NCBI RefSeq assembly: GCF_022627325.1
Contig: NZ_JAETZZ010000006.1
Location: forward strand, 234,774-298,773
Source: Pseudomonas putida
Lineage (GTDB): Bacteria; Pseudomonadota; Gammaproteobacteria; Pseudomonadales; Pseudomonadaceae
Reading direction: 5' to 3'
Length of the DNA: 64,000 bases
The position numbers and the translations under genes were made by a program. The notes under the pieces are model-generated. The model was not told where the DNA came from and made no database searches. It saw nothing but the letters and a program-made list of their open reading frames with translations. This document shows, piece after piece, positions 1-9,118 of the stretch; positions within the stretch are counted from its first letter, which is position 1, and each line of letters starts with the position of its first letter.

Positions 1-1574
1 TGGCCTCCAATGGCAGCATCATGACCGTGCCGGATGTGGAGAAGCGCCTCAAGGCCTTGAAAGCCAGAGGCGGGCAACTGGTGGTGGTGGACCCGCGGCG
101 CAGTGAAACTGCGGCCATCGCAAGCCAGCACCTGTTCGTGCGCCCCGGCGGCGATGCGGCGTTGCTCTGCGCTTTGCTCAACACCCTCTTCGACGAAGGC
201 CTGGCGAGAGGTTCGCATCTGCCGGTCAACGGCCTGGAGCAGGTGCGCACGGCGATCCAGCCGTTCACCGCCGAGGCCATGAGCGCCCAGTGCGGCATCG
301 ACGCTGCCAGCATTCGCCAGCTGGCGCGGGATTTCGCCGCTGCGGACAAGGCGGTCTGCTATGGCCGCATGGGTGTATCGACACAGGCGTTCGGCACCCT
401 GTGCCATTGGCTGGTGCAAGTGATCAATCTGGTAACCGGCAACTTGGATCGTCAAGGTGGTGCACTGTGCACCGAGCCTGCCGTGGACCTGGTGGCCAGT
501 ACCTCGGGCGGGCATTTCAATGCCTGGCAGAGCCGCGTATCGGGGTTGCCCGAGTACGGTGGTGAACTGCCCGTGGCGGCCTTGGCCGAGGAAATGCTCA
601 CGCCGGGCGAGGGGCAGGTGCGGGCCCTGATCACCGTGGCCGGTAACCCGGTGCTGTCTACACCCAATGGCAGGCAGTTGGACGCGGCGCTGCAGGGGCT
701 GGAGTTCATGCTCAGCATCGACCTGTACATCAACGAGACGACCCGCCACGCTGACCTGATCCTGCCGTCTACCTCGGCACTGGAAAACGACCATTACGAC
801 AGCACCTTCAACCTGTTGGCTGTGCGCAATGTCACCCGCTTCAACCGGGCCATACTGGCCAAGCCTGCAGGCGCGTTGCACGACTGGGAAATATTCGTAG
901 GCCTGGCGCAAGCCTTTGCCAAGCGCGCAGACCAGGAGCTGAAACCGACCCTCGCACCTGCGCAGATGATCGACCTGGCGTTGCGCAAGGGCCGCTATGG
1001 CGACGAAAGTCCCCGCAAGCTTTCCGTCGAAACGCTTGATCAATACCCGCATGGCCTCGATCTGGGCCCCCTGGGCGCTAACCTGCGAGGGCGTCTGGCA
1101 ACGGCCAGCAAAGCCGTGGAAGCGGCGCCCCAGGTTGTGCTGGATGACTTGCGCCGCTTGGCTGAATGCGTGCCGACGGCCGCGGGTGATTTACTGCTCA
1201 TTGGTCGTCGTCATGTACGCAGCAACAACTCATGGATGCACAACTACCATCGCCTGGTCAAAGGTAAGCCACGCCATCAGTTGCTGATGCATCCCCAGGA
1301 CATGCGTCAGCGGCAGTTGGAGGATGGCCAGCGGGTGCGTATCCGCTCGCGCACCGGTGACCTGGAAGTCGAGGTGCAGGCCTGTGAGGACATCATGCCT
1401 GGCGTGGTCAGCCTGCCCCATGGCTTCGGTCATGGCCGCCAGGGCATCAATCTGCAGATCGCCCAGGCGCAACCCGGCATCAGTGCCAATGACCTGACCG
1501 ATGAGCGCCTGCGTGATGCTGTGTCCGGAAATGCGGCGCTCAATGGCGTACCCGTGCAAGTGAGTGCCGCCTGA
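1..1574 (+). CDS. Molybdopterin oxidoreductase, C-terminal part (5' end outside window)
   Basis: The reading frame is open from the first bases of the window, so the start lies upstream. About 523 residues are visible of a family that usually runs to about 700. The visible part covers the middle of the molybdopterin-binding domain (VVDPRRSETA near the left edge, then NETTRHADLILPSTSALEND, typical of the DMSO reductase superfamily). It ends with a molybdopterin dinucleotide-binding domain in roughly the last 125 residues. The N-terminal Fe-S cysteines and the metal-ligand residue are not in view, so the substrate cannot be named. It is probably a cytoplasmic formate-dehydrogenase- or nitrate-reductase-like enzyme. 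The next gene starts 91 bp downstream in the same direction. Confidence 0.85.
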   Translation, partial: ASNGSIMTVPDVEKRLKALKARGGQLVVVDPRRSETAAIASQHLFVRPGGDAALLCALLNTLFDEGLARGSHLPVNGLEQVRTAIQPFTAEAMSAQCGIDAASIRQLARDFAAADKAVCYGRMGVSTQAFGTLCHWLVQVINLVTGNLDRQGGALCTEPAVDLVASTSGGHFNAWQSRVSGLPEYGGELPVAALAEEMLTPGEGQVRALITVAGNPVLSTPNGRQLDAALQGLEFMLSIDLYINETTRHADLILPSTSALENDHYDSTFNLLAVRNVTRFNRAILAKPAGALHDWEIFVGLAQAFAKRADQELKPTLAPAQMIDLALRKGRYGDESPRKLSVETLDQYPHGLDLGPLGANLRGRLATASKAVEAAPQVVLDDLRRLAECVPTAAGDLLLIGRRHVRSNNSWMHNYHRLVKGKPRHQLLMHPQDMRQRQLEDGQRVRIRSRTGDLEVEVQACEDIMPGVVSLPHGFGHGRQGINLQIAQAQPGISANDLTDERLRDAVSGNAALNGVPVQVSAA

Positions 1575-1665
1575 GCACCGGCAAGGCCGAGCACAAGGCT
1601 CAGGTTTCCGATACAATGCGTCACCGTGCCGACCATCGAGTCGGAAAGTTCAGACGAGGTGTTCC

Positions 1666-2001
1666 ATGGATATCATCGAAACGATCAAAGAGCAGATTGC
1701 CAACAACACCATTCTGCTTTACATGAAGGGCTCGCCGAATGCCCCGCAATGCGGGTTCTCGGCCAAGGCATCGCAAGCTGTGATGGGTTGTGGCGAAAAG
1801 TTTGCTTACGTGGATATCCTGCAGAACCCGGAAATCCGCGCCAATCTGCCCAAGTACGCCAACTGGCCGACCTTCCCGCAACTGTGGGTAGCTGGCGAGC
1901 TGGTCGGCGGCAGCGACATCATGTTGGAGATGTTCGAGAACGGTGAGCTTCAAGCACTGATCAAGGACGCCGCTGCCAAGGCCAAGGCTTCCGAAGCCTG
2001 A
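1666..2001 (+). CDS. grxD: Monothiol glutaredoxin, Grx4 family
   Basis: A 111-residue monothiol glutaredoxin with the CGFS active site at residues 29-32 and the WPTFPQLW and GGSDI glutathione-binding segments. Family members bind a bridging [2Fe-2S] cluster with glutathione and pass it to client proteins. The ATG at 1666 is preceded by a purine-rich ACGAGG six bases upstream. The frame stays open upstream to 1564, but that extension has no glutaredoxin homology. A bidirectional terminator follows, shared with the convergent bacterioferritin gene. Placement beside bfr and bfd fits a local iron and Fe-S theme. Confidence 0.95.
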   Translation: MDIIETIKEQIANNTILLYMKGSPNAPQCGFSAKASQAVMGCGEKFAYVDILQNPEIRANLPKYANWPTFPQLWVAGELVGGSDIMLEMFENGELQALIKDAAAKAKASEA

Positions 2002-2017
2002 TCTTCCGGCAAGCATG

Positions 2018-2045
2018 AAAAAACCCGCTCATGGCGGGTTTTTTT
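2018..2045. terminator. Bidirectional Rho-independent terminator between grxD and bfr
   Basis: AACCCGC at 2022-2028 pairs with GCGGGTT at 2034-2040 around a TCATG loop. It is flanked by an A run on the left and a T run on the right, so it can stop both grxD (plus strand) and bfr (minus strand). Confidence 0.9.
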
Positions 2046-2058
2046 ATGGGGCTGGAAT

Positions 2059-2532
2059 TTATTCTTCGCCCATCTGCGACTGCAGGTAGTTCTCGAGGGT
2101 GATCTTGTCGATCAGGCTCAATTGAGTTTCCAGCCAGTCAATGTGTTCTTCCTCGGACTCGAGGATGTCTTCAAGCAGTTCACGCGAGCCGAAGTCACCG
2201 ACGGTTTCGCAGTGGGCGATGGCGGCTTTGAGATCGATCAGGCCTTTCTGCTCGATCTTCAGGTCGCACTCGAGCATTTCCTTGGTGTGCTCGCCGATCA
2301 GCAGCTTGCCCAGGTCCTGAACGTTAGGGATGCCTTCGAGGAAGAGAATACGCTTGATCAACTTGTCAGCGTGTTTCATCTCATCGATGGATTCTTTGTA
2401 CTCATGCTTGCCGAGCTTGTTCAGGCCCCAATCTTCGTACATGCGTGCGTGCAGGAAGTACTGGTTGATCGCGACCAGCTCGTTTCCGAGGATCTTGTTG
2501 AGATGCTGGATGACGCTTACGTCGCCTTTCAT
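2059..2532 (-). CDS. bfr: Bacterioferritin
   Basis: A 157-residue bacterioferritin, the family's normal length. All ferroxidase ligands are visible (E18, E51, H54, E94, E127, H130), together with M52, the haem-binding methionine. It should form a 24-subunit haem-containing shell that oxidises and stores iron in the cytoplasm. The ATG at 2532 has an AGGAA ribosome site. The frame extends 22 codons further upstream, but those do not look like bacterioferritin. The iron-release partner bfd lies just upstream on the same strand behind its own terminator, so the two are probably separate transcripts. Confidence 0.97.
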   Translation of the reverse strand: MKGDVSVIQHLNKILGNELVAINQYFLHARMYEDWGLNKLGKHEYKESIDEMKHADKLIKRILFLEGIPNVQDLGKLLIGEHTKEMLECDLKIEQKGLIDLKAAIAHCETVGDFGSRELLEDILESEEEHIDWLETQLSLIDKITLENYLQSQMGEE

Positions 2533-2686
2533 TGCGGGTTCCTGCCCTAGAAGTGTGCCAATACAGCGAAGTTTGAGCCTGATACTTAGGGCTGTCAAAC
2601 CTAAGTTCTTGAATAATAAGTGAAAATTAATAGGAATAAGAATGTTTGTGAACCGCGTTGGGGCGCTAACTTATTGAATTTTAGGC

Positions 2687-2714
2687 ATAAAAAAACCGGA
2701 CACGAGGTCCGGTT
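2687..2714 (-). terminator. Rho-independent terminator of bfd
   Basis: AACCGGA at 2694-2700 pairs with TCCGGTT at 2708-2714. On the minus strand the stem is followed by seven T residues, which places it 18 bp after the bfd stop. Confidence 0.85.
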
Positions 2715-2731
2715 CTTCGAATTGGGCGATA

Positions 2732-2953
2732 TCAGGCGGCGGTAAATTCCACCGGATAGGGCAGGGCGGCTTGCTGGCTCACCTGAAGCTCGGTCAGGGT
2801 CTCGCGGACGACCTGCTTGGCCAGGCAGGCGCATTTGCCACATTGGCTGGCGACATTGGTCGCGGCTCTGACGTCCTTGTAGCTGCAGCATCCTTCATAG
2901 ATCGCATCGCGGATCTGTCCGTCGGTCACGCCGACACAAAGACACACATACAT
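2732..2953 (-). CDS. bfd: Bacterioferritin-associated ferredoxin
   Basis: A 73-residue [2Fe-2S] protein with the Bfd cysteine pattern: C4 and C6 at the N terminus, then C38 and C41 in QCGKC. In Pseudomonas, Bfd docks on bacterioferritin and delivers electrons that reduce stored ferric iron for release. bfd is typically induced by iron starvation, and a 14/19 match to the Fur consensus lies at 2997-3015, 44 bp upstream of the start. Extra cysteines C22, C23 and C43 are also present. Confidence 0.95.
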   Translation of the reverse strand: MYVCLCVGVTDGQIRDAIYEGCCSYKDVRAATNVASQCGKCACLAKQVVRETLTELQVSQQAALPYPVEFTAA

Positions 2954-2996
2954 AAAGTCGGACCATCGCTGGTTGAGTCGATGGGTGGAGAGTAAT

Positions 2997-3015
2997 GGTA
3001 ATGAGAATGCTTGTC
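2997..3015. promoter_or_regulatory. Candidate Fur box upstream of bfd
   Basis: GGTAATGAGAATGCTTGTC matches 14 of 19 positions of the Fur consensus GATAATGATAATCATTATC. It lies between the divergent bfd and peroxiredoxin genes, closer to bfd. Iron repression of bfd is known in P. aeruginosa; the site call here rests on motif inspection only. Confidence 0.55.
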
Positions 3016-3166
3016 AAAACACTTTCTGTAAGTGCCGTGCTTGAGCGACCGGCGGTTGGATTCGGCCTGTCAGCGGAAGCCGTGTATGATGGTCGGCCTT
3101 TGTTGGATGTCGGGCAAGCCCGCCTTGGCCTGGCAAACGGTTCTTCACCCTCATCTGGAGATTACA

Positions 3167-3769
3167 ATGAGCGTACTCGTTGGCAAAAAAGCCCCCGACT
3201 TCACCGTCCCGGCTGTACTGGGCAATGGCGAAATCGTCGACAGCTTCAACCTGGCCTCGGCCATCAAGGGCAAGTACGGCCTGGTGTTCTTCTACCCACT
3301 GGACTTCACCTTCGTATGCCCGTCCGAGCTGATTGCCCTGGACAACCGCATTCCGGACTTCCAGGCCCGCAACGTTGAAGTGATCGGCGTTTCGATCGAT
3401 TCGCACTTCACCCACAATGCCTGGCGTAACACCCCGGTCAACAATGGCGGTATCGGCCAGGTCAAGTACACCCTGGCAGCCGACATGACCCACGAAATCT
3501 GCAAGGCCTACGACGTTGAGTCCGAAGGCGGCGTGGCTTTCCGTGGCGCTTTCCTGATCGATACCAACGGTGTCGTCCGTTCGCAGATCATCAATGACCT
3601 GCCGCTGGGCCGTAACATGGACGAGCTGCTGCGTCTGGTCGATGCCCTGCAATTCCACGAAGAGCACGGCGAAGTCTGCCCGGCCAACTGGAAAAAAGGC
3701 GACAAGGGCATGAACGCTTCGCCAGAAGGCGTCGCTGCATACCTGAGCGAGAACGCTGGCAAGCTGTAA
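3167..3769 (+). CDS. Typical 2-Cys peroxiredoxin (AhpC/Tsa family)
   Basis: A 200-residue typical 2-Cys peroxiredoxin. The peroxidatic cysteine is C51 in FTFVCP and the resolving cysteine is C171 in EVCPANW. The conserved GGIGQVKY and GGVAFRGAFLID segments are also present. It reduces hydrogen peroxide and organic hydroperoxides in the cytoplasm and is recycled by a thioredoxin- or AhpF-type reductase that is not encoded nearby. The ATG at 3167 has GGAG six bases upstream; an in-frame extension to 3032 lacks homology. A strong terminator follows. The gene is divergent from bfd, so iron and peroxide defence share one intergenic region. Confidence 0.95.
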   Translation: MSVLVGKKAPDFTVPAVLGNGEIVDSFNLASAIKGKYGLVFFYPLDFTFVCPSELIALDNRIPDFQARNVEVIGVSIDSHFTHNAWRNTPVNNGGIGQVKYTLAADMTHEICKAYDVESEGGVAFRGAFLIDTNGVVRSQIINDLPLGRNMDELLRLVDALQFHEEHGEVCPANWKKGDKGMNASPEGVAAYLSENAGKL

Positions 3770-3785
3770 TTGCTGAGCGCCAAAA

Positions 3786-3814
3786 AAAACCGGCCTTCGT
3801 GGCCGGTTTTTTTT
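3786..3814. terminator. Bidirectional terminator after the peroxiredoxin gene
   Basis: AAAACCGGCC at 3786-3795 pairs with GGCCGGTTTT at 3801-3810 around TTCGT. An A run precedes it and a T run follows. Confidence 0.9.
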
Positions 3815-3815
3815 G

Positions 3816-3917
3816 GCTTCAAGCTGCAAGCTGCAAGCTGCAAGCTTCAAGCAAAAGCCAGAGCGATCCGCGTACTGCTTTGGCTCTTTCTTGCAGCTTG
3901 CAGCTTGTAGCTTGCCG
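3816..3917. repeat. Long inverted array of heptamers (AAGCTGC)n
   Basis: The left arm at 3821-3848 is four consecutive heptamers: AAGCTGC three times, then AAGCTTC. The right arm at 3890-3917 is four heptamers on the opposite strand: CTTGCAG twice, CTTGTAG, CTTGCCG. The spacer itself contains GCCAGAGC facing GCTTTGGC with one mismatch, so the whole element can fold into one hairpin of about 100 bases. It sits between two convergent genes. A related element is at 28515-28565. Confidence 0.8.
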
Positions 3918-3924
3918 CTCCACT

Positions 3925-4599
3925 TCAATCGTTGAAATCGCGCCAGCCGCCCATCTCTTTCCAGCGGTTGACGATGCCGCAGAAGAGTTCGGCGGTCTTC
4001 TCGGTGTCGTAACGTGCCGAGTGCGCCTCACGGCCGTCGAAGTCGATGTCAGCGCTCTGGCAGGCCCTTGCCAGCACGGTCTGGCCGTACGCCAGGCCAG
4101 CCAGGGTCGCGGTGTCGAAGCTGGAGAACGGGTGGAACGGGTTGCGCTTCAGATCGTTGCGCGCTACCGCGGCATTGAGGAAACCCAGGTCGAAGCTGCT
4201 GTTGTGGCCGACCAGGATCGCCCGCTTGCAGCCATTGGCCTTCAATGCCTTGCGCACGCCGCGAAAGATGTCGGTCAGCGCGCTGTCTTCGCTCACCGCC
4301 ATGCGCAGCGGGTGGTCCAGCTTGATACCGGTGAACTCCAGCGCGGCAGCCTCGATATTGGCCCCCTCGAACGGCTCCACACGGTAGAAGTAAGTGTGCT
4401 CCGGGAACAGGAAACCTTTCTCGTCCATACCGATGGTTACCGCAGCGATTTCCAGCAGGGCATCGGTGGCGCTGTTGAAACCGCCAGTCTCCACATCCAC
4501 CACTACTGGCAAATAGCCACGGAAGCGCTCGGCCATCGGGTGGCGCGAGCCGCTGCCGGCTTGCCCGTCCTGGTCGTCTTCGTAGAGGTCTTCGCTCAC
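3925..4599 (-). CDS. rnt: Ribonuclease T
   Basis: A 224-residue DEDDh-family 3'-5' exoribonuclease that trims tRNA and other stable RNA ends. Exo I is DVETGG (D35, E37), Exo II is [14 protein letters not shown], and Exo III is the [14 protein letters not shown] segment with the catalytic His and Asp. The start is a GTG at 4599 whose last two bases belong to the pyrC stop (GTGA overlap), so the genes are translationally coupled. Enzyme and neighbour order match P. aeruginosa. Confidence 0.95.
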   Translation of the reverse strand: MSEDLYEDDQDGQAGSGSRHPMAERFRGYLPVVVDVETGGFNSATDALLEIAAVTIGMDEKGFLFPEHTYFYRVEPFEGANIEAAALEFTGIKLDHPLRMAVSEDSALTDIFRGVRKALKANGCKRAILVGHNSSFDLGFLNAAVARNDLKRNPFHPFSSFDTATLAGLAYGQTVLARACQSADIDFDGREAHSARYDTEKTAELFCGIVNRWKEMGGWRDFND

Positions 4600-5642
4600 G
4601 CGTTGTCCTCCAGCAGGCGCCAACGCAGTTTTTCACCGGCGCGCAGCGGGATCACCGTCTGATCGCCAAACGGCAGGCTGTCCGGGGCCGTCCATTCTTC
4701 ACGGACCAGGGTAATGGTGTCGGTATTCGCTGGCAGGCCATAGAAGGCCGGGCCATGCAGGCTGGCGAAACCTTCCAGCTTGTCCAGCGCATGACGCTGT
4801 TCGAAAGCTTCGGCGTACATCTCGATGGCCGCATAGGCGGTGTAGCAACCGGCACAACCACAGGCAGCTTCCTTGGCGTGGCGGGCGTGGGGTGCCGAGT
4901 CAGTGCCGAGGAAGAACTTCGGGTTGCCACTGGTAGCCGCGTCCAGCAGCGCCACCTGATGGGTGTTGCGCTTGAGGATCGGCAGGCAGTAGAAGTGCGG
5001 TCGAATGCCGCCGACCAGCATGTGGTTGCGGTTGTACAACAGATGCTGTGCGGTGATGGTCGCCCCGACGTTGGCGGGGGCCTCGGTGACGAATTGCGCT
5101 GCATCGGCGGTGGTGATGTGCTCGAACACCACTTTCAGCGTGGGGAAGCGCTCGACCAGGCGACGCATGTGTTCGTCGATGAAGCGTTTTTCGCGGTCGA
5201 ACACGTCGATCTCGCTACGGGTCACTTCACCATGCACCAGCAACGGCATGCCGACTTCAGCCAGCGCTTCGATGGCCGGGAAGATATTGTCGATGCTGGT
5301 TACGCCGGAATCGGAGTTGGTGGTGGCGCCGGCCGGGTACAGCTTGGCGGCGTACACGATGCCGCTGGCCTTGGCCGCGCGGATGTCCTCGGGGCTGGTG
5401 CGGTCGGTGAGGTACAGCACCATCAACGGCTCGAAGCGGCTACCGGCCGGGCGGGCATTGAGGATGCGCTCACGGTAGGCCCCGGCTTCGTCGGCAGTGC
5501 GTACCGGTGGAACCAGGTTGGGCATGATGATGGCACGGGCGAAAGTACGCGCCACATCGCCAACGGTATGGGGCAGGACGGCACCATCGCGCAGATGGAT
5601 GTGCCAGTCGTCGGGACGCAGGAGGGTCAGGCGATCGGACAT
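4596..5642 (-). CDS. pyrC: Dihydroorotase
   Basis: A 348-residue dihydroorotase of the E. coli PyrC type, third step of pyrimidine synthesis (carbamoyl-aspartate to dihydroorotate). The metal-binding HIH is at residues 14-16. The [13 protein letters not shown] segment carries the lysine that is carbamylated in this family, and further metal-binding histidines lie in LLVHGE and VFEHITT. The length is normal. It is first gene of a two-gene unit with rnt and is divergent from motY. Confidence 0.97.
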   Translation of the reverse strand: MSDRLTLLRPDDWHIHLRDGAVLPHTVGDVARTFARAIIMPNLVPPVRTADEAGAYRERILNARPAGSRFEPLMVLYLTDRTSPEDIRAAKASGIVYAAKLYPAGATTNSDSGVTSIDNIFPAIEALAEVGMPLLVHGEVTRSEIDVFDREKRFIDEHMRRLVERFPTLKVVFEHITTADAAQFVTEAPANVGATITAQHLLYNRNHMLVGGIRPHFYCLPILKRNTHQVALLDAATSGNPKFFLGTDSAPHARHAKEAACGCAGCYTAYAAIEMYAEAFEQRHALDKLEGFASLHGPAFYGLPANTDTITLVREEWTAPDSLPFGDQTVIPLRAGEKLRWRLLEDNA

Positions 5643-5772
5643 TGGGGATTCCAGGCGGGTCGAACTCAGGCCCCAATGCTACCGGAAAACCCTCGCCCGA
5701 GCACGGCTATCAAGTTTTCCGGCGAGCGTCCGATAGCCTGCCTGTAAGCCGTCAGAATTAGTGGAGCCTCCC

Positions 5773-6747
5773 GTGCGCCAGCGTTACCTAGCCCTGTTGA
5801 CCCTGTTCGCCAGCCTGCCGGCCGGCGCATTGACCTTCCAGACCCGCATGGAAAACATCGCCTGGAAAGTCGAGGGTGATCAGTTCGAGTGCCGCCTGAT
5901 TCAGCCGATCGATGGTTTCGGCAGTGGTGAGTTCGTGCGCCGGGCCGGTGAGCAGCCAGTGTTCCAGCTGCGCTCCGGCAGTACTGTGCTGGGCGCAGGT
6001 TCCGCTACGCTGCTGGCGGCTGCGGCCCCCTGGCAGCCGGGCCGTGGCGATATCAACCTGGGGGCGGTGCGGCTGGCGCGTACTGGCGTGCTGTTCAGTT
6101 CATCCCAAGGCCAGGCCAGCCGCTTGATCAACGGGCTGCTCGATGGCCGCAGCACGGTGGTGCGAAGCTACGCCGGGGAGGCGGGGCGGCCGATCGAAGT
6201 GCGTGTGCTGCCGGTCAGTTTTGCCAAAGCGTGGAGTGATTACCAGGCCTGTGCCGGCAAGATGCTGGCAATGAACTATGACCAGGTGCGCCAGACGCAG
6301 GTGGGGTTCCCTGGGGGGGGCATCGACCTGGATGCGGCGGCGCGCGCGCGACTGGATGTGGTCCTGGCGTATTTGAAGGCCGATCCGACGGTCAACCATA
6401 TCGAGCTCAATGGCCACTCGGACAACAGCGGCAATCGCTTGACCAACCGTGATACCTCGCGGCGCCGTGCGCTGGCGGTTGCTGATTACTTCAAAGCCCA
6501 TGGGGTGCCGGAGGAGCAGATCACCGTGCGCTTCCATGGCGAACGTTACCCCCTGGTGAAGAACAACAGCGCCGCAAACCGCGCACGCAACCGGCGCGTC
6601 AATATCGAGCTGGATCGTGTCGCGCCGGTCGAAAAGCCGGCCGCCCAACCTGCCCTGCAACCGGCCCCGGCAACCGCACCCGCGACCGCGCCTGCGCCAG
6701 CCCCGGCCAGCGCTACTGCTGCCCCGCCCGCCGCGAAACCGTCCTGA
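5773..6747 (+). CDS. motY: Flagellar stator-associated protein MotY (OmpA-like)
   Basis: A 324-residue secreted protein. It has a signal peptide (about residues 1-20, ending PAGA), a MotY-specific N-terminal domain, an OmpA-type peptidoglycan-binding domain ([13 protein letters not shown], then [14 protein letters not shown]), and a low-complexity Pro/Ala tail of about 35 residues. MotY forms the periplasmic T ring that anchors the stator. The GTG at 5773 is preferred because GGAG lies six bases upstream; another GTG at 5761 would overlap that site. The assignment as MotY rests on domain layout and on the pyrC-motY-argG order known from P. aeruginosa. Confidence 0.85.
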   Translation: MRQRYLALLTLFASLPAGALTFQTRMENIAWKVEGDQFECRLIQPIDGFGSGEFVRRAGEQPVFQLRSGSTVLGAGSATLLAAAAPWQPGRGDINLGAVRLARTGVLFSSSQGQASRLINGLLDGRSTVVRSYAGEAGRPIEVRVLPVSFAKAWSDYQACAGKMLAMNYDQVRQTQVGFPGGGIDLDAAARARLDVVLAYLKADPTVNHIELNGHSDNSGNRLTNRDTSRRRALAVADYFKAHGVPEEQITVRFHGERYPLVKNNSAANRARNRRVNIELDRVAPVEKPAAQPALQPAPATAPATAPAPAPASATAAPPAAKPS

Positions 6748-6874
6748 CGCTGCAGGGCGTCGCCCCGTCGACAGTTCCTGTCGCTTTGTCGTCAGAAGCT
6801 GTCGCGCCACTGTAAATTTATCCGCAACGCCGGTAGAATCGACCCCTTTCCGTACAACCCCGTGGAGTGATGGC

Positions 6875-8092
6875 ATGGCGGACGTAAAAAAGGTCGTACT
6901 GGCGTATTCCGGCGGCCTTGATACTTCGGTGATTCTCAAGTGGCTGCAGGATACCTACGACTGCGAAGTGGTGACGTTCACCGCTGACCTGGGTCAGGGC
7001 GAAGAAGTCGAGCCGGCTCGCGCCAAAGCTCAGGCAATGGGCGTCAAAGAGATCTATATCGACGACCTGCGCGAAGAATTCGTGCGCGACTTCGTCTTCC
7101 CGATGTTCCGCGCCAACACCGTCTACGAAGGCGAGTACCTGCTGGGTACTTCCATCGCCCGTCCGCTGATCGCCAAGCGCCTGATCGAAATCGCCAACGA
7201 AACCGGCGCTGATGCCATTTCCCACGGCGCTACCGGCAAAGGTAACGACCAGGTGCGTTTCGAGCTGGGTGCCTATGCACTCAAGCCGGGCGTCAAGGTC
7301 ATCGCCCCATGGCGCGAGTGGGACCTGCTGTCGCGCGAGAAGCTGATGGACTACGCCGAGAAGCACGGCATCCCGATCGAGCGCCACGGCAAGAAGAAGT
7401 CCCCGTACTCGATGGATGCCAACCTGCTGCATATCTCCTACGAAGGCGGTGTGCTGGAAGATACCTGGACCGAGCACGAAGAAGACATGTGGCGCTGGAG
7501 CGTCTCGCCAGAGAACGCGCCGGACCAGGCGACCTACCTCGAACTGACCTACCGCAACGGTGACATCGTCGCCATCGATGGCGTCGAGAAGACCCCGGCC
7601 ACCGTCCTGGCCGACCTGAACCGCATTGGCGGTGCCAACGGTATCGGCCGTCTGGACATCGTCGAAAACCGTTACGTGGGCATGAAGTCGCGCGGCTGCT
7701 ACGAGACCCCGGGCGGCACCATCATGCTCAAGGCTCACCGTGCCATCGAGTCGATCACCCTCGACCGCGAAGTCGCACACCTGAAAGACGAGCTGATGCC
7801 CAAGTACGCCAGCCTGATCTACACCGGCTACTGGTGGAGCCCGGAGCGTCTGATGCTTCAGCAGATGATCGACGCGTCGCAGGTCAACGTGAACGGTGTC
7901 GTGCGCCTGAAGCTGTACAAAGGTAATGTCACCGTGGTCGGCCGCAAGTCGGACGACTCGCTGTTCGATGCCAACATCGCGACCTTCGAAGAAGATGGTG
8001 GCGCGTACAACCAGGCTGATGCTGCGGGCTTCATCAAGCTCAATGCACTGCGCATGCGTATCGCTGCCAACAAGGGCCGCGCGTTGCTCTAA
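6875..8092 (+). CDS. argG: Argininosuccinate synthase
   Basis: A 405-residue argininosuccinate synthase that joins citrulline and aspartate with ATP in arginine synthesis. The N-terminal pyrophosphatase P-loop [11 protein letters not shown], the [14 protein letters not shown] citrulline/aspartate segment and [17 protein letters not shown] are all present. The ATG at 6875 has GGAG with seven-base spacing. The frame is open further upstream into the motY tail, but only this start gives the family's N terminus. Confidence 0.97.
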   Translation: MADVKKVVLAYSGGLDTSVILKWLQDTYDCEVVTFTADLGQGEEVEPARAKAQAMGVKEIYIDDLREEFVRDFVFPMFRANTVYEGEYLLGTSIARPLIAKRLIEIANETGADAISHGATGKGNDQVRFELGAYALKPGVKVIAPWREWDLLSREKLMDYAEKHGIPIERHGKKKSPYSMDANLLHISYEGGVLEDTWTEHEEDMWRWSVSPENAPDQATYLELTYRNGDIVAIDGVEKTPATVLADLNRIGGANGIGRLDIVENRYVGMKSRGCYETPGGTIMLKAHRAIESITLDREVAHLKDELMPKYASLIYTGYWWSPERLMLQQMIDASQVNVNGVVRLKLYKGNVTVVGRKSDDSLFDANIATFEEDGGAYNQADAAGFIKLNALRMRIAANKGRALL

Positions 8093-8110
8093 GCCTCATT
8101 GTTGTTGCAT

Positions 8111-8211
8111 GAACCCCGGTTTCGGGCTAGTGCCAGTCAGTTAGCGTCATCGGGCTGCAAAGCAGCCCCCTCTCGCTCAACTGCCAGGCGTCTGGCTCGG
8201 CCGGGGTTTTT
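8111..8211 (+). terminator. argG terminator built on a long stem enclosing a GGGCTGC palindrome
   Basis: AACCCCGG at 8112-8119 pairs with CCGGGGTT at 8201-8208, followed by a short T run. The enclosed region holds GGGCTGC-AAA-GCAGCCC (8152-8168), preceded by TCAGTTAGCGT. That combination recurs near 43582-43616 in inverted orientation. Confidence 0.6.
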
Positions 8212-8256
8212 GTATGCACGAATAGGTTTTACCTAACGTGCAAGGCCGTGGACCGA

Positions 8257-8763
8257 TCAATTTTTCAGGTGTGCCGCGTTGTCCGGCAACTCACAGACCG
8301 ACACGCGAAAACATTGTTGCTTGTCCAGGTTGCAGTAAACCCAGGTGCCTGAATTGACGTGAGGCTGTGCAAGCGTCCTCAGCACATGTTGCTCGATCAT
8401 TCTTTGCGCATCAGGGCCTGACAGCATGACAGTTACAGGCTCCGCTTCGAGTGAGGGTTGTCGAGCGTTCTGCACGGAACTGGCAGAGGGCGGGATAACA
8501 GGCAAAACAGTCGTCGTTGGCTGCGGCGCACTGGTTGCGTCGTCACCGGAAGTACGTTCTGGTTTGTACAGGGACTTATAGTTGAAGTTCAGCGTCAGGA
8601 AAAACAGCCCTGTCAGAAAGAACGGAAAGCCCACTAGAAACCAGGTATAGAGGCTCTGGCTTTTTTCGCTGAGAAACGGAAGTGTCGCCAGTGCAGAGGC
8701 CTCGATGATGCCTGCAAAGATGGCGATGATCGTCATGGGGGCGGTGGGTTGGTTTTCAGCCAT
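8257..8763 (-). CDS. Orphan two-helix membrane protein
   Basis: A 168-residue protein I do not recognise. Residues about 12-30 and 41-60 form two hydrophobic helices. A Ser/Thr/Pro-rich linker follows, then a soluble C-terminal domain (about 110-168) with three cysteines in the segment YCNLDKQQCFRVSVC. The ATG at 8763 has a perfect AGGAGG eight bases upstream, which strongly supports translation. It is divergent from the response regulator at 9119, separated by a 355-bp AT-rich region, so a regulatory link is possible but unproven. Confidence 0.7.
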   Translation of the reverse strand: MAENQPTAPMTIIAIFAGIIEASALATLPFLSEKSQSLYTWFLVGFPFFLTGLFFLTLNFNYKSLYKPERTSGDDATSAPQPTTTVLPVIPPSASSVQNARQPSLEAEPVTVMLSGPDAQRMIEQHVLRTLAQPHVNSGTWVYCNLDKQQCFRVSVCELPDNAAHLKN

Positions 8764-9118
8764 GATAGTGGCCTCCTGCGTTTTTTCAATCAATACCTTA
8801 CCGAGCCGCTCAACCAAATTATGCACCGTTTCCGGGTGATGAAATGGATCCCGGTATTTCGGAGCGGTTTTTGTTTTGCTGCTGGTTTGATTGTTGAGTA
8901 ATGCAGGCTTTATTTCTGTTTTAAGAGAGTGGTCATGCGCTTTTGCGTCTAGACAGGTATTTATATTGGATAATTAGTTGTGCGTTGTAGGAAGATTCCT
9001 AAACCGACGTAAGGTTCATCTATTCATGTGTTTGCGAAGGAAATAGGCGCGCCATAATGCTTGCTGCTCGGTTATGGTGGCGTGTAGTCAAAGCAAATAA
9101 TGAATGAATGGATATCGC
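8764..9118. other. 355-bp AT-rich divergent intergenic region
   Basis: No gene is seen here. The region is clearly richer in A and T than its surroundings and must hold the promoters of the membrane-protein gene (minus) and the response-regulator gene (plus). The one structured element noticed is the inverted repeat at 8988-9001. Confidence 0.6.
8988..9001. promoter_or_regulatory. Inverted repeat TAGGAA-GA-TTCCTA, candidate operator
   Basis: A perfect 6-bp inverted repeat with a 2-bp centre, 118 bp upstream of the response-regulator start. It resembles the inverted TTTCCTA-type heptads bound by BvgA, a relative of the downstream protein, so autoregulation is plausible. Confidence 0.4.

Noticed and set aside
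5761..5775. GTG at 5761 as the motY start
   Set aside because: It would place the GGAG ribosome site inside the gene; the GTG at 5773 has correct spacing and begins the signal peptide directly.
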